From assembly GCF_014652715.1 (NCBI RefSeq), contig NZ_BMZI01000002.1:50247-114246 (forward strand): a stretch of 64,000 bases of DNA, in the 5' to 3' direction. The DNA comes from Salinicola rhizosphaerae (GTDB taxonomy: Bacteria > Pseudomonadota > Gammaproteobacteria > Pseudomonadales > Halomonadaceae). The translations under genes were made by a program, and so were the position numbers. Below, one piece after another: positions 8,575 through 18,772 of the stretch (the first letter of the stretch is position 1; every line of letters begins with the position of its first letter). A model generated the notes under the pieces. That model had not been told where the DNA came from. It did not search any database and saw nothing but the letters and a program-made list of their open reading frames with translations.

Positions 8575-9492
8575 TCAGATCGATGCCGTGTCGATCAGGC
8601 GGCGAGGGGTTATCTCACACTGCCCGGTCAACTCGACCAACCCCAGAAAGGATTGGTCGCGATACAGTCTGGCCTGCGCACCGGCCTCCAGCGCCGTCTC
8701 CGGCACCGTCACCGGCTGCCCGTGCAGAAGCCGCGTTGCCACGGCATCCGAAACACCGAGCTTCGGCAGGTGCTCGAGCATCACGTCGGCCGGCAGCAAC
8801 TGCGCCAGTCGCGTGGGCTCGTCCATCTGTTCGAGTGTCTCGAGCGAGATGCGGCGCGCGCTATCGAACGGTCCTGTCTCGAGTCTCTCCAGCGCGTTGA
8901 TATGCGCCCCGACCCCAAGCGCTTCGCCGATGTCTTCGGCCAGCGTGCGGATGTAGGTACCCTTGCTGCAGCGCACCTCGAGCCAGAACCCGTCATCGGC
9001 CCAGCCAAACGGCCGCATATCATACACCGTCACGCGGCGCGGGGCACGCGCTATCGTCTTGCCTTCGCGGGCGAGTTCGTAGAGCTTGCGCCCTTGATGC
9101 TTGAGCGCCGAGTACATCGGCGGCACCTGATCGATCTCTCCACGAAAACGCTCGAGAACGCTCTCGACGGCACCACGATCCAGCGCGTCGGGCAGTGCCC
9201 GACGCTGGAGGATCTCGCCCTCGGCATCGCCGGTATCGGTCGTCTCGCCCAGCTTGACGCGCGTGCGGTAGACCTTGTCGGCATCGAGCAGATGGGCGGA
9301 GAACTTGGTCGCTTCACCGAAGCAGACCGGCAGCAGGCCGGTGGCCATCGGGTCCAGCGTCCCCGTATGCCCGGCCTTACGAGCCTGATAGAGGCGTCGC
9401 GCCCGCTGCAGCGCATGGTTGCTCGACATGCCGGCGGCCTTGTCGAGCAGCAGCACGCCATTGATCGGCAGCCCTTTGCGGCGTCGCGCCAT
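8575..9492 (-). CDS. truB: tRNA pseudouridine(55) synthase TruB
   Basis: Makes pseudouridine 55 in the T-loop of tRNAs. The 305-residue protein has the catalytic aspartate in GHTGTLDPMATG and the KVYRTRVKLGETTDTGDAEG and CSKGTYIRTLAEDIGEALG segments of the family (E. coli 314). Its start shares one base with the rbfA stop, so the two are translationally coupled. A hairpin (GCCGGC/GCCGGC, 8548-8564) lies between it and rpsO. Confidence 0.97.
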   Translation of the reverse strand: MARRRKGLPINGVLLLDKAAGMSSNHALQRARRLYQARKAGHTGTLDPMATGLLPVCFGEATKFSAHLLDADKVYRTRVKLGETTDTGDAEGEILQRRALPDALDRGAVESVLERFRGEIDQVPPMYSALKHQGRKLYELAREGKTIARAPRRVTVYDMRPFGWADDGFWLEVRCSKGTYIRTLAEDIGEALGVGAHINALERLETGPFDSARRISLETLEQMDEPTRLAQLLPADVMLEHLPKLGVSDAVATRLLHGQPVTVPETALEAGAQARLYRDQSFLGLVELTGQCEITPRRLIDTASI

Positions 9493-9938
9493 CAGCGAGG
9501 CTCTCCATCACCCCGCTGAGGCTCTCCATCACGCTGCGAGGAGACATCGGCGTCGGACGCCTCGTCGGCACCCTCCTGACGCTTGTCGCTGGCCACCGCC
9601 TCGTCGATCAGCGCCGACAGCTCGTGACCGCGCACCACGCTTTCGTCGTAGTGAAAGCGCAGTTCCGGGACGTGGCGAAGCTGGATTCGCCGCGCGACCT
9701 GCGAACGCAGAAACCCGGACGCGCGCTTGAGCACGGCCAGGTTTTCCTTGATACGCGCCGGGTCGTTCTCGCCCAGCAAGGTCACGTAGACGTCGGCGTA
9801 GCCCAGATCGCGACTGACCTTGGCCGAGCTGACGGTGACCATGCCCAGGCGCGGATCCTTGATCTCGCGCTGGATCAGCACGGCCAGCTCCTGCTGCAGC
9901 TGGTCGGCAACTCGATCGGTACGTTTGAATTCGCGCAT
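9492..9938 (-). CDS. rbfA: 30S ribosome-binding factor RbfA
   Basis: Small KH-fold factor that binds the immature 30S subunit and helps 16S 5'-end maturation, notably in the cold. The 148 residues begin MREFKRTDRVADQLQQELAVLIQREIKDPRLG, the conserved N-terminal helix and KH core. The acidic C-terminal tail after about residue 120 (DEASDADVSSQRDGEPQRGDGE) is longer than in E. coli RbfA (133) and fits a halophile. It sits between infB and truB, as in most proteobacteria. Confidence 0.96.
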   Translation of the reverse strand: MREFKRTDRVADQLQQELAVLIQREIKDPRLGMVTVSSAKVSRDLGYADVYVTLLGENDPARIKENLAVLKRASGFLRSQVARRIQLRHVPELRFHYDESVVRGHELSALIDEAVASDKRQEGADEASDADVSSQRDGEPQRGDGEPR

Positions 9939-9950
9939 GATCCGCTCCCG

Positions 9951-9977
9951 CGGGCCCGGGCGTTAACGCCGGGCCCG
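9951..9977. other. intercistronic hairpin between infB and rbfA
   Basis: CGGGCCCG arms flank the internal palindrome GGCGTTAACGCC in the 46-bp infB-rbfA gap. There is no T-run, so it is more likely an mRNA-processing or stability element than a terminator. Confidence 0.5.
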
Positions 9978-9984
9978 TCGTCGC

Positions 9985-12504
9985 TTACAGAGTCCGCTCG
10001 ACCTTGACCTGATCGAAGACCTCGATCTTGTCGCCGACCTGGACGTCGTTGTAGTTCTTGACGCCGATACCGCACTCCATGCCGTTACGCACTTCGTTGA
10101 CGTCATCCTTGAAGCGGCGCAGCGACTCGAGCTCGCCTTCGTAGATGACCACGTTCTCGCGCAGAACACGGATCTTCTTGTTGCGGTGAACGGTGCCCTC
10201 GACGACCATGCAGCCCGCCACGGCGCCGATCTTCGGTGCCCTGAACACATCGCGGACTTCGGCGATACCGACGATCTCTTCTTTCCACTCCGGCGCCAGC
10301 ATGCCGCTCATAGCCTGCTTGACTTCGTCGATGAGCTGGTAGATGACGCTGTAGTAGCGCAGATCCAGCCCTTCGCGCTCGACGATCTCGCGAGCGGAGG
10401 CATCGGCACGGACGTTGAAGCCGACCAGAATCGCCTCACTGGCGAGCGCCAGATTGGCATCGGTACCGGTGATGCCGCCGACACCCGAAGAGACCACGGC
10501 CACCTGGACTTCCTCGGTGGAAAGCTCCTCGAGCGCGCCGCGAATCGCTTCCAGCGAGCCCTGCACGTCGGCCTTGAGCACGATGTTGACCTTGGCCACC
10601 TCGTCCTGGCCCATCTGGCTGAACATGTTCTCCAGCTTGGCCTTCTGCTGACGTGCCAGGCGCACCTCGCGGTACTTGCCCTGACGGAAGTTGGCGATCT
10701 CGCGCGCCTTCTTGTCGTCGGCCAGAACCATGAAGTCTTCACCGGCTTCCGGCGTGCCATCGAGACCCTGGATCTCGACCGGCATCGACGGACCGACCGA
10801 CTCGACCTGCTTGCCGAGCTCGTTGGTCAGCGCACGGACGCGACCGTAGTGCAGGCCGGCCAGAACGATGTCGCCACGCTTGAGCGTACCGTTCTGGACC
10901 AGCACCGTAGCGACCGGACCGCGCCCCTTGTCGAGACGGGATTCGACCACGACGCCTTTGGCCGGCGCTTCCGGAACCGCCTTGAGTTCGAGCACTTCGG
11001 AGACCAGCAGCACGGATTCGAGCAGCTGATCGATCCCTTCGCCGGTCTTGGCCGACACCGGCACGAACTGGGTGTCGCCACCCCACTCTTCCGAAATCAC
11101 GCCGTGCTGAGACAGCTCGTTGCGGATCCGGTCGAGATCGGCACCTTCCTTGTCGATCTTGTTGACCGCGACCACCAGCGGCACTTCGGCCGCCTTGGCG
11201 TGTTCGACGGCTTCGATCGTCTGCGGCATGACGCCGTCATCTGCAGCCACCACCAGGATGACCACGTCGGTCGCCTGCGCACCGCGGGCACGCATGGCGG
11301 TAAAGGCAGCGTGTCCGGGCGTATCGAGGAAGGTGACACCGCCGTGCTCGCCTTCGACGTGATAGGCACCGATGTGCTGGGTGATCCCGCCGGCTTCCCC
11401 GGTCGCGACCTTGGTGCGACGAATGAAGTCGAGCAGCGAGGTCTTGCCGTGGTCGACGTGACCCATGACGGTCACGACCGGCGAGCGCACGATCTCGTCA
11501 CCTTCATAGGAGATGTTCTCGAGCACTTCGGTCTCGAGCGCATCTTCCTTGACCAATCTGGGCTTGTGCCCCATCTCCTCGACCACGATCGCGGCAGTAT
11601 CCTGATCGATGGTCTGGTTGATGGTCACGGCCGCGCCCATGGTGAACATGGCCTTGATCACTTCGTTGGCCTTGATCGACATCTTGTCGGCCAGCTCGGC
11701 CACGCTGATCGATTCCGGAATGGCGACTTCACGCACGATCGGCTGAGTCGGCTTCTGGAAGCCATGCTCGTTATCGCTGCGACCGCGACGGCTGCCGCGA
11801 CGCTCGGCGCGCTTGACCTTCTTGGCCCCGCCACCGCGACGACGTTCGGAGCGATCGTCGTTATCGTCTCGACGACCACGGCGACCCTGATCGCGCTCCT
11901 TGTCCTTCTTCGGATGGGCGCGACGGTTCTCGGTACGCGGCTCCTTGGGCGGCGGCTCGACGAACGGCTGACTGTTCGATGTCGGCTCGTCGTCCTCGAC
12001 CTGCGGCTCCTGCGGAATGTCGTCGCCCGGGGCCTGCGGCGAGGCAGCCGGCGCGGCCGCCTTGTCGGAAGCCTGCTGACCTGCGGTCTCGGCTGCGGCT
12101 TGCGCAGCCTCGGCACTCGCCTGCTGCTCGGCCTGCTGGGCCTTGTCGGCCATATCGCCGACCAGCTGACGCGGACCGCTCTCCTCGACCTGCGGCTCTT
12201 CAGCGGGCTCGGCTTCACGCTTGACGTAGGTACGCTTCTTGCGCACCTGCACCTCGATCGTCTTGCCGCGCTCACCGGAGCGAATCTTGCTGCGCGTGTT
12301 GCGCGTCAGCGTGATGCGATTACGCGGACCGCGGCCGCCACCGTGACTCTTCGTCAGGTGATCGAGCAGACGCTGCTTGTCCTCTTCGGAGACGGCGTCG
12401 CTCTCTTGCTGATGCGGCAGACCCGCATCCTTCATCTGTTCAAGCAGACGGGACACATCGCGTCCCACCTTGCCGGCAAACTCTTTTACGGTCATGTCTG
12501 ACAT
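9985..12504 (-). CDS. infB: translation initiation factor IF-2
   Basis: GTPase that brings fMet-tRNA to the 30S subunit and promotes subunit joining. The 839 residues comprise an IF2 N-terminal domain (1 to about 50), a long charged linker rich in Ala/Glu/Gln then Arg/Lys (about 90-260), a second N-domain, and the G domain with GHVDHGKTS (near 347), DTPGHAAFT and NKID. Domains II, III and IV (fMet-tRNA binding) follow. The ATG at 12504 has AGGAGG six bases before it. It follows nusA at 27 bp. Confidence 0.98.
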   Translation of the reverse strand: MSDMTVKEFAGKVGRDVSRLLEQMKDAGLPHQQESDAVSEEDKQRLLDHLTKSHGGGRGPRNRITLTRNTRSKIRSGERGKTIEVQVRKKRTYVKREAEPAEEPQVEESGPRQLVGDMADKAQQAEQQASAEAAQAAAETAGQQASDKAAAPAASPQAPGDDIPQEPQVEDDEPTSNSQPFVEPPPKEPRTENRRAHPKKDKERDQGRRGRRDDNDDRSERRRGGGAKKVKRAERRGSRRGRSDNEHGFQKPTQPIVREVAIPESISVAELADKMSIKANEVIKAMFTMGAAVTINQTIDQDTAAIVVEEMGHKPRLVKEDALETEVLENISYEGDEIVRSPVVTVMGHVDHGKTSLLDFIRRTKVATGEAGGITQHIGAYHVEGEHGGVTFLDTPGHAAFTAMRARGAQATDVVILVVAADDGVMPQTIEAVEHAKAAEVPLVVAVNKIDKEGADLDRIRNELSQHGVISEEWGGDTQFVPVSAKTGEGIDQLLESVLLVSEVLELKAVPEAPAKGVVVESRLDKGRGPVATVLVQNGTLKRGDIVLAGLHYGRVRALTNELGKQVESVGPSMPVEIQGLDGTPEAGEDFMVLADDKKAREIANFRQGKYREVRLARQQKAKLENMFSQMGQDEVAKVNIVLKADVQGSLEAIRGALEELSTEEVQVAVVSSGVGGITGTDANLALASEAILVGFNVRADASAREIVEREGLDLRYYSVIYQLIDEVKQAMSGMLAPEWKEEIVGIAEVRDVFRAPKIGAVAGCMVVEGTVHRNKKIRVLRENVVIYEGELESLRRFKDDVNEVRNGMECGIGVKNYNDVQVGDKIEVFDQVKVERTL

Positions 12505-12531
12505 TACGACCCTCCTGAACCCGTGACCACG

Positions 12532-14025
12532 TTACTCTTCGCTCTGAAACCAAGGCGCACGGGCAGTCATGATCAATGCCGCTGCGCGCTCCTCGTCCAC
12601 GTCGTCGATATCCTTCAGATCCTCGATGGACTGTTCTGCGAGGTCCTCCATGGTGACGATGCCACGACTGGCAAGAATGAAAGCCAGGTGGCGGTCCATG
12701 CCGTCCATCGTGAGAAGGTCTTCGGCGGGTTGAGCGCCGTCCAGTTCCTCTTCCGAGGCGATTGCCAGGTTGAGCAGCTCATCCTTGGCACGCGCTCGCA
12801 GTTCCTCGACCAGATCCTCATCGAACTCTTCGATCTCCAGCATCTCCTCGAGTGGCACGTAGGCCAGCTCCTCGATCGTCGTGAACCCTTCCTCGACCAG
12901 GATGCGGGCGACCTCTTCGTCGATCTCGAGATGGTTGATGAAATATTCGACCAGGCTGTCGACTTCCTGCTCGCGTTTGCCCTCGGCCTCGTCTTCGGTC
13001 ATGACGTTGAGCGTCCATCCGGTCAGCTCGCTGGCGAGTCTGACGTTCTGGCCGCTACGACCGATGGCCTGAGCGAGATTATCCTCACCGACCGCGACAT
13101 CCATCGAATGGGCGTCCTCGTCGACGAGAATGGAGGCGACTTCCGCTGGCGCCATGGCGTTGATCACCAGTTGCGCCGGGTTGTCGTCCCACAGAATGAT
13201 GTCCACGCGCTCGTTACGCAGCTCGTTGGACACCGCTTGCACGCGCGAACCGCGCATGCCGACACAGGCACCGACGGGGTCGATGCGCTTGTCGTTGGTC
13301 TTGACCGCGATCTTGGCGCGCGCGCCCGGATCGCGGGCAGCACCCTTGATCTCGATCAGCTGTTCGGCAATTTCGGGCACTTCGATCTTGAACAGCTCGA
13401 TCAGCATGCCGGGCTTGGTACGCGAAAGAATCAGCTGGGAGCCACGCGCTTCGGCGTCGACCTTCCACAGCAGGGCACGGACACGCTCGTTCATGCGGTA
13501 GCGTTCGCCGGGGATCATCTCACCACGCGGCAGAAACCCCTCGGCGTTCTCGCCCAGGTCGATGATCAGGCCGTCGCGCGTCGTTTTCTTGACGATGCCG
13601 GCGACCAGCTCGCCCTCGCGCTCGGTGTACTGCTTGACGATCTGCGCACGCTCGGCCTCTCGCACCTTCTGCACGATGACCTGTTTGGCCGTCTGCGCAG
13701 CAATGCGGCCGAAAGCGACCGATTCGATCTGCTCTTCGACCACGTCACCGAGCGCGAGCGGCGGATCGCGCTGTTCGGCTTCGGACAGCGGAATCTCGCG
13801 GTCTTCACTGAGGTACTCTTCGTCCTCGACGACGACCCAGCGACGGTAGGTATCGTACTCGCCCGTGTTGCGGTCGATCTGAACGCGGACGCTGACGTCC
13901 TGGCCCTCGAAGCGCTTGCGCGACGCGCTGGCCAGAGCTGCCTCGACGGCCTCGAAGATCACGTCCCGGGGGACGCTTTTCTCGTTGGAGATGGCGTCAA
14001 CGACCAGCAGAATTTCTTTGCTCAT
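12532..14025 (-). CDS. nusA: transcription termination/antitermination factor NusA
   Basis: RNA polymerase-associated factor controlling pausing, termination and antitermination. The 497 residues (E. coli 495) show the N-terminal polymerase-binding domain ([18 protein letters not shown]), an S1 domain, two KH domains ([34 protein letters not shown]) and two acidic C-terminal repeats ([43 protein letters not shown]). It lies between rimP and infB in the conserved order. The ATG has GAGG upstream. Confidence 0.98.
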   Translation of the reverse strand: MSKEILLVVDAISNEKSVPRDVIFEAVEAALASASRKRFEGQDVSVRVQIDRNTGEYDTYRRWVVVEDEEYLSEDREIPLSEAEQRDPPLALGDVVEEQIESVAFGRIAAQTAKQVIVQKVREAERAQIVKQYTEREGELVAGIVKKTTRDGLIIDLGENAEGFLPRGEMIPGERYRMNERVRALLWKVDAEARGSQLILSRTKPGMLIELFKIEVPEIAEQLIEIKGAARDPGARAKIAVKTNDKRIDPVGACVGMRGSRVQAVSNELRNERVDIILWDDNPAQLVINAMAPAEVASILVDEDAHSMDVAVGEDNLAQAIGRSGQNVRLASELTGWTLNVMTEDEAEGKREQEVDSLVEYFINHLEIDEEVARILVEEGFTTIEELAYVPLEEMLEIEEFDEDLVEELRARAKDELLNLAIASEEELDGAQPAEDLLTMDGMDRHLAFILASRGIVTMEDLAEQSIEDLKDIDDVDEERAAALIMTARAPWFQSEE

Positions 14026-14148
14026 GCCTATGCCTCGCCGAACAACCGATTCCGGACCTTGCCGACAAACCGGTTCTGGGTTTCGAATTCTTGGTCTCGA
14101 CTGTCGGAAGTCATGCCACCGAGGTCGTCGAGTCGCAGGTGATCGAGA

Positions 14149-14610
14149 TCAATCGTCGAACTGCGGGACGACCCGCGCCTGGTCAATGCTCTCTATCGGG
14201 AAGCAGAACTCCTCCCCGTCGATGTGCAGCAGCACCTCGTCGCCGTCGATGCCGGCCAGCAGCCCCTGGAACTTGCGCCGCCCGTCGAAGGCAGTACGCA
14301 GCTTGAGCTGCACGACATGCCCCCGAAAACGCGCGAAGTGATCCAGCGTGTAGAGCGGCCGATCCATGCCCGGCGAAGACACTTCGAGCGTGTAGTTGCC
14401 CGAGATCGGGTCCTCGACGTCCATGACACCGCTGACCTGACGACTGACACTGGCGCAATCGTCCACCGAAATGCCGTTGGGGCTATCGATGTAGATCATC
14501 AGCTTGGAGTGCTTGCCCTGAGCCAGATAATCGAGGCCCCACAGCTCGAAGCCCATGGCGCTGACCACGGGTTCGATGATTGCATATAGTGCTGCGTCCT
14601 TGGTGACCAC
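14149..14610 (-). CDS. rimP: ribosome maturation factor RimP (GTG start)
   Basis: Assembly factor needed for 30S subunit maturation. I start it at the GTG at 14610: GCAGGAG lies six bases upstream, and the protein then reads MVTKDAALYAIIEPVVSAMGFELWGLDY, the usual N-terminus, giving 153 residues (E. coli about 150). An upstream ATG (14634) and longer extension would place the ribosome site inside the gene. Conserved SPGMDRPL and hydrophobic core segments are present. It is first in the rimP-nusA-infB-rbfA-truB-rpsO run. Confidence 0.93.
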   Translation of the reverse strand: MVTKDAALYAIIEPVVSAMGFELWGLDYLAQGKHSKLMIYIDSPNGISVDDCASVSRQVSGVMDVEDPISGNYTLEVSSPGMDRPLYTLDHFARFRGHVVQLKLRTAFDGRRKFQGLLAGIDGDEVLLHIDGEEFCFPIESIDQARVVPQFDD

Positions 14611-14743
14611 AGACGACTCCTGCAGCAGTTGCATCAGGCACCTGACCGGGAGTAGAGAGAAGTGCAAGGTACTAGGTGGCTGACTGGCGTTGGCGTCAGC
14701 AGCATCAATGGCGGCGAAGCGCCGAGTTGACATGGCTGCTAAC

Positions 14744-14773
14744 AAAAAGCCCCTTCTCAGGAAGGGGCCTTTC
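14744..14773 (-). terminator. terminator between tRNA-fMet and rimP
   Basis: On the minus strand GGCCCCTTC CTGA GAAGGGGC is followed by TTTTTGTT, a classic rho-independent terminator just after the tRNA-fMet 3' end. rimP therefore probably has its own promoter in 14611-14743 or relies on read-through. Confidence 0.85.
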
Positions 14774-14781
14774 GAAAAACT

Positions 14782-14858
<77 letters not shown>

Positions 14859-14996
14859 ACATCAGGTTGGCGATTATAGAAACGGCCCCGAGATGGGTCA
14901 AGGCAGCCTCTTTATCGCCCGTCTCCTGCGCAACCGCAGCAGACCATTCAGATCGTTCAGCGGTCCGGGCAAATAGAGTACCGATGGACTTGACGA

Positions 14997-15083
14997 TGGT
15001 GCCGAAGGCGGGACTTGAACCCGCACGACCGTAAGGTCACTACCCCCTCAAGATAGCGTGTCTACCAATTCCACCACTTCGGC
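14997..15083 (-). tRNA. tRNA-Leu (anticodon GAG)
   Basis: An 87-nt class II tRNA with encoded CCA. It starts GCCGAAGTGGTGGAATTGG and ends in CTTCGGCACCA. The anticodon loop TTGAGGG sits on a CTATC/GGTAG stem, giving GAG (reads CUC and CUU). The long variable arm is present. It corresponds to E. coli leuU between secG and the initiator tRNA. Confidence 0.95.
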
Positions 15084-15180
15084 ATCGGGGGACATGGCGG
15101 CAACGAAACCAGACTGCATCACCGACATGCGACTCGCCATCACTTCAATCTTCTAGATGACAGCGAGTTTTCCTTCTCAC

Positions 15181-15561
15181 TCAAGGATTTGACGATGACT
15201 GATCGCCGCCTTCCTCGAGTGCTGGCGCAGCATTATTCCCGCTTTGATCGCCATCGTCAAGCGTCGGCGCACCATTATGTTGCTGCTCGATCACTTGCGC
15301 GTCCGGAACACCGCTCTGCGGCGCATCGGCACTGTGCGAGGCGAAGTAAGCCAACGCCAGCGACGTGACGAAGAACAGGGCCGCCAGGCCACCGGTGAGC
15401 TTCGACATGAAGCCGCCGCTACCCTGAGACCCGAAAACCGTCTGCGACGAGCCGCCGCCGAATGCCGCCCCGGCCTCGGCGCCCTTGCCCTGCTGCAGCA
15501 GAACCAGGACCACCAAGGCGATGGCGGCCAGAACGTGACATAACAAAACTGCTATCTGCAT
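15181..15561 (-). CDS. secG: preprotein translocase subunit SecG
   Basis: Inner-membrane subunit of the SecYEG translocon. From the ATG at 15561 the protein is 126 residues: helix 1 (about 3-22), the conserved cytoplasmic loop QQGKGAEAGAAFGGGSSQTVFGSQGSGGF, helix 2 (about 56-74), then a long acidic, Asn/Ser/Gln-rich tail. The tail makes it somewhat longer than E. coli SecG (110). It starts four bases after the tpiA stop, so they are coupled; the two tRNA genes follow. Confidence 0.95.
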   Translation of the reverse strand: MQIAVLLCHVLAAIALVVLVLLQQGKGAEAGAAFGGGSSQTVFGSQGSGGFMSKLTGGLAALFFVTSLALAYFASHSADAPQSGVPDAQVIEQQHNGAPTLDDGDQSGNNAAPALEEGGDQSSSNP

Positions 15562-15565
15562 GAAA

Positions 15566-16315
15566 TCAACCTGCTGACTGACAAATCGCTGTAAAATCAT
15601 CGACCTTGAGCGACGCTCCGCCGATCAGGCCGCCGTCGATATCCTGCTGGGCAAGCAGCTCGCGCGCATTGGCCGCATTCATGCTACCGCCGTAAAGCAG
15701 ACGCAACCCCGCTGCCAGTTCACGGTCGAAGCCGGCCTGGTAGCCTCGAATGGCCGCCATGACCTGCTGCGCCTGTTCCGGTGTCGCCGTACGACCGGTG
15801 CCGATTGCCCAGACCGGCTCGTAGGCAAGAGTCATCTCACGACGCTGCTCGGGTTCGAGCCTCGCCATGACATACCCCACCTGACGCAGCACGACCTCCT
15901 CGGTACGCCCGGCATCGCGCTCTTCGAGGGTCTCGCCAATGCAGAGAATCGGCTTGATGCCGACACTGAGTGCCGCGATGACCCGGTCATAGACCTGCTC
16001 GTCATCCTCTCGATAGAGCTGACGCCGCTCGGAGTGACCGACCAGCACGTAGGCAACGCCGAATTCCTTGAGCATCTGTCCACTGACTTCACCAGTGCGG
16101 GCACCGGAATGAAGCGGGTTCAACGTCTGCGCCCCCAGCTCGATGGCCGAGTTCGCGAACGCCTCGCGGGCAGCATCCAGGTAGGGAAACGGGGGATGAA
16201 TCACCACTTCCAGTGGCGACGGCAGGTCGATATCGGTAAATGCCCGACCGAACGACTCGACCAGTTCCTTCGAGCCATTCATCTTCCAGTTACCCGCGAT
16301 CAGCGGCTTGCGCAT
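15566..16315 (-). CDS. tpiA: triosephosphate isomerase
   Basis: Glycolytic enzyme interconverting dihydroxyacetone phosphate and glyceraldehyde 3-phosphate. The 249-residue TIM barrel has the catalytic Lys in AGNWKMNGS, His in VGHSERR and Glu in AYEPVWAIGTG. The ATG at 16315 follows GGGAGG. It sits between glmM and secG, the arrangement found in Pseudomonas-type genomes. Confidence 0.98.
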   Translation of the reverse strand: MRKPLIAGNWKMNGSKELVESFGRAFTDIDLPSPLEVVIHPPFPYLDAAREAFANSAIELGAQTLNPLHSGARTGEVSGQMLKEFGVAYVLVGHSERRQLYREDDEQVYDRVIAALSVGIKPILCIGETLEERDAGRTEEVVLRQVGYVMARLEPEQRREMTLAYEPVWAIGTGRTATPEQAQQVMAAIRGYQAGFDRELAAGLRLLYGGSMNAANARELLAQQDIDGGLIGGASLKVDDFTAICQSAG

Positions 16316-16420
16316 GCTACCTCCCGTCGGTGGTGCGACATGGTATAAGAGCCTTGACAGCAAGACAACAAATGTTGCTTACCGCCTCGGCCGGAATCCG
16401 ATCACCGGGACTCGAACGAC

Positions 16421-17806
16421 TCAGGCGATCAGGGTTTCGACGCTGTCGGCGATGCGTCGCGCCATGGCCTGAACGTCGAACCGCGGGCGGCCCTCGACCA
16501 TGACGCGAATCAGCGGCTCCGTGCCAGAGGGCCGCAGCAGCACGCGACCGGCGCCGGCGAGCTCATCCTCCACTGCAGCCACGCTCTGCTGCAGGGTCTC
16601 ACTCTGCATGACCGCCGCAGCAGCGTCTCGATGGGGAAGGCGGACGTTGATCAAGGCCTGCGGCGCTTTCTCGAAGCCTTCGAGCAGTGCATCGAGGGCG
16701 ACGCCCTCACGCACCATGACCGCCAGCACCTGCAGCGCGGAGACGATACCATCACCGGTCGTCTGCACATGACGGCAGACGATGTGCCCCGATGATTCGC
16801 CGCCCAGCAGCCAGTCGTTGGCGAACAGACGCTCGGTGACGTAACGGTCGCCCACTTTGGCCCGCTCGAAGGGAATGTCCGCTTTTTCGAACGCTGCCGC
16901 CAGTCCGAAATTACTCATCAGGGTACCGACGACGCCGCCGTTGAGCTTCCCGCGACCGTGGAGATCGCGCGCAATGATGTAGAGAATCTCGTCGCCATCG
17001 ATCAGGTTGCCGTGACGGTCGATCATCAGCACTCGATCACCGTCACCATCGAAGGCGACGCCGATATCCGCGCGCCGTTCCAGCACCCGCTCCCGCAGTC
17101 GCTCGGTATGCGTGGAACCGACATCACGATTGATATTGAGGCCGTCGGGCTCGGCACCGATCACGCTGACATCGGCGCCGAGCTCGCGGAAGACGTTCGG
17201 CGCGATGTGGTAGGTCGCGCCATGCGCGCAATCGAGCACGATCCGCAGCCCATGCAGCTCCAGCCGGTTGTGGACCGTCGACTTGCAGAATTCGATGTAG
17301 CGGCCGGCGGCGTCGTTGATGCGCACGGCGCGGCCGAGCTGATCCGGCGCGAGCGTCTCGAGCGGCTTGTCGAGTTCTGCCTCGATCTCGCTCTCGACAT
17401 CATCGGCAAGCTTGAGCCCCTCGGCGGAGAAGAATTTGATGCCGTTGTCCTGATACGGATTGTGCGATGCGGAGATCACGATGCCTGCATCGGCGCGAAA
17501 CGTCCGCGTCAGGTAGGCGATGCCAGGCGTCGGCATCGGGCCAAGCAGCGAGACATCCGCCCCGGCAGCGGAGAGCCCGGCCTCCAGCGCCGACTCGAAC
17601 ATGTAACCCGAGATACGCGTATCCTTGCCGATCACAACCTTGGGCCGCGAGGCACCAATGGCTCGCTGACGAACCTCGTGGCACGACAGCTTGCGTGCCA
17701 GCACGCGACCGACGGCCCAGCCCAGCTTGAGCATGAAGTCCGGCGTGATTGGCGCTTCACCCACGGTGCCGCGAATGCCATCGGTCCCAAAATAACGTCT
17801 ACTCAT
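16421..17806 (-). CDS. glmM: phosphoglucosamine mutase GlmM
   Basis: Converts glucosamine-6-phosphate to glucosamine-1-phosphate for UDP-GlcNAc synthesis (peptidoglycan, LPS). It has the phosphoserine loop ISASHNP (active Ser114), the metal loop DGDGDR and the sugar loop GGESSGH. It is 461 residues against about 445 in E. coli; the extra residues are a Cys-containing insertion around 38-56 ([18 protein letters not shown]). Its ATG overlaps the folP stop by four bases. Confidence 0.97.
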   Translation of the reverse strand: MSRRYFGTDGIRGTVGEAPITPDFMLKLGWAVGRVLARKLSCHEVRQRAIGASRPKVVIGKDTRISGYMFESALEAGLSAAGADVSLLGPMPTPGIAYLTRTFRADAGIVISASHNPYQDNGIKFFSAEGLKLADDVESEIEAELDKPLETLAPDQLGRAVRINDAAGRYIEFCKSTVHNRLELHGLRIVLDCAHGATYHIAPNVFRELGADVSVIGAEPDGLNINRDVGSTHTERLRERVLERRADIGVAFDGDGDRVLMIDRHGNLIDGDEILYIIARDLHGRGKLNGGVVGTLMSNFGLAAAFEKADIPFERAKVGDRYVTERLFANDWLLGGESSGHIVCRHVQTTGDGIVSALQVLAVMVREGVALDALLEGFEKAPQALINVRLPHRDAAAAVMQSETLQQSVAAVEDELAGAGRVLLRPSGTEPLIRVMVEGRPRFDVQAMARRIADSVETLIA

Positions 17807-18690
17807 GAATCGCTTCGCTCCTGAAGCACGGCCCAGGCCATGTCTATCGCGTCCTTGGTCGGCGCGACATCGTGCACTCTGATGATTCTAGCGCCTCGCT
17901 CCACTGCCATCACAGCCAGTGCCAACCCGCCCGGCAGCCGCTCCTCGACAGCGCGGCCGAGAGTCTTGCCGATCATGCTCTTGCGGGACATGCCGACCAG
18001 CAGCGGCAGCCCGAGCGTCTCGAGCGAGGCCATGCGATTGAGCAGTTCGAGATTATGCTCAAGTGTCTTGGCGAAGCCGAAGCCAGGATCCAGCAGCAGA
18101 CGCTCGCGCGCGATACCGGCGGACTCGCAGCGCGCCACCTGTTCACGCAGAAAATTCGCCACTGCGACCTCGATGGGCTGGTCGTAATGTGGCGCCTGCT
18201 GCATCGTGCTCGGCTCACCCAGCATATGCATCAGACAGACAGGCAGCGAGGTCGCCGACGCGGCCGCCAGCGCGCCGGGGCGCGACAGCGAACGCACGTC
18301 GTTGATCAATCCGGCGCCCGCCTCGGCGACTGCCGTCATCAACTCCGGGCTACTGGTATCGACCGAGACCAGCGCATCGAACTCCTGCACCAGCATCTCC
18401 ACGACCGGCAGCACGCGTTCGCGCTCGACCTCAAGTGACACCGGCTCGGCCCCCGGGCGAGTGGATTCGCCGCCGACGTCGATGATCGCCGCACCCTCCA
18501 CCAGCAGCCGCTCGGCATGACGCCTGGCATCGTCGAGCCGGTCATGACGACCGCCGTCGGAGAAGGAGTCGGGCGTCACGTTGAGAATGCCCATCACACG
18601 GGGCCGGGAGAGATCGAGAAGGTGCTTGCCGCAGCGCAGCGAAGCCGCGGACTCGGTGTCACGCATGGACGTCGTCGCTCGTTGAATCAT
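17803..18690 (-). CDS. folP: dihydropteroate synthase FolP
   Basis: Condenses p-aminobenzoate with dihydropterin pyrophosphate in folate synthesis; the sulfonamide target. Motifs: [43 protein letters not shown] begin at the ATG at 18690 (295 residues); another ATG at 18666 is possible. The longer frame starting at 18738 is ruled out because that codon sits in the loop of the ftsH terminator. No strong ribosome site is seen at either candidate. Confidence 0.93.
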   Translation of the reverse strand: MIQRATTSMRDTESAASLRCGKHLLDLSRPRVMGILNVTPDSFSDGGRHDRLDDARRHAERLLVEGAAIIDVGGESTRPGAEPVSLEVERERVLPVVEMLVQEFDALVSVDTSSPELMTAVAEAGAGLINDVRSLSRPGALAAASATSLPVCLMHMLGEPSTMQQAPHYDQPIEVAVANFLREQVARCESAGIARERLLLDPGFGFAKTLEHNLELLNRMASLETLGLPLLVGMSRKSMIGKTLGRAVEERLPGGLALAVMAVERGARIIRVHDVAPTKDAIDMAWAVLQERSDS

Positions 18691-18717
18691 GCCGGACGAT
18701 CCGTAAAAGGAGCGCCC

Positions 18718-18753
18718 AAAAAACAAGCAGGGCGCCAATCATGACGCCCTGCT
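18718..18753 (-). terminator. rho-independent terminator after ftsH
   Basis: On the minus strand AGCAGGGCG and CGCCCTGCT form a 9-bp stem with a 10-base loop, followed by TGTTTTTT. It lies about 20 bases after the ftsH stop and before folP. Confidence 0.85.
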
Positions 18754-18772
18754 CTCGTTGCTGCCGATGCTG

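Noticed and set aside
10186-12501. 771-codon open frame opposite infB
   Set aside because: Antisense shadow of infB with no recognisable domain or ribosome site.
18691-18738. Upstream ATG start for folP
   Set aside because: The codon is in the loop of the ftsH terminator, so a transcript starting after that terminator would not include it.
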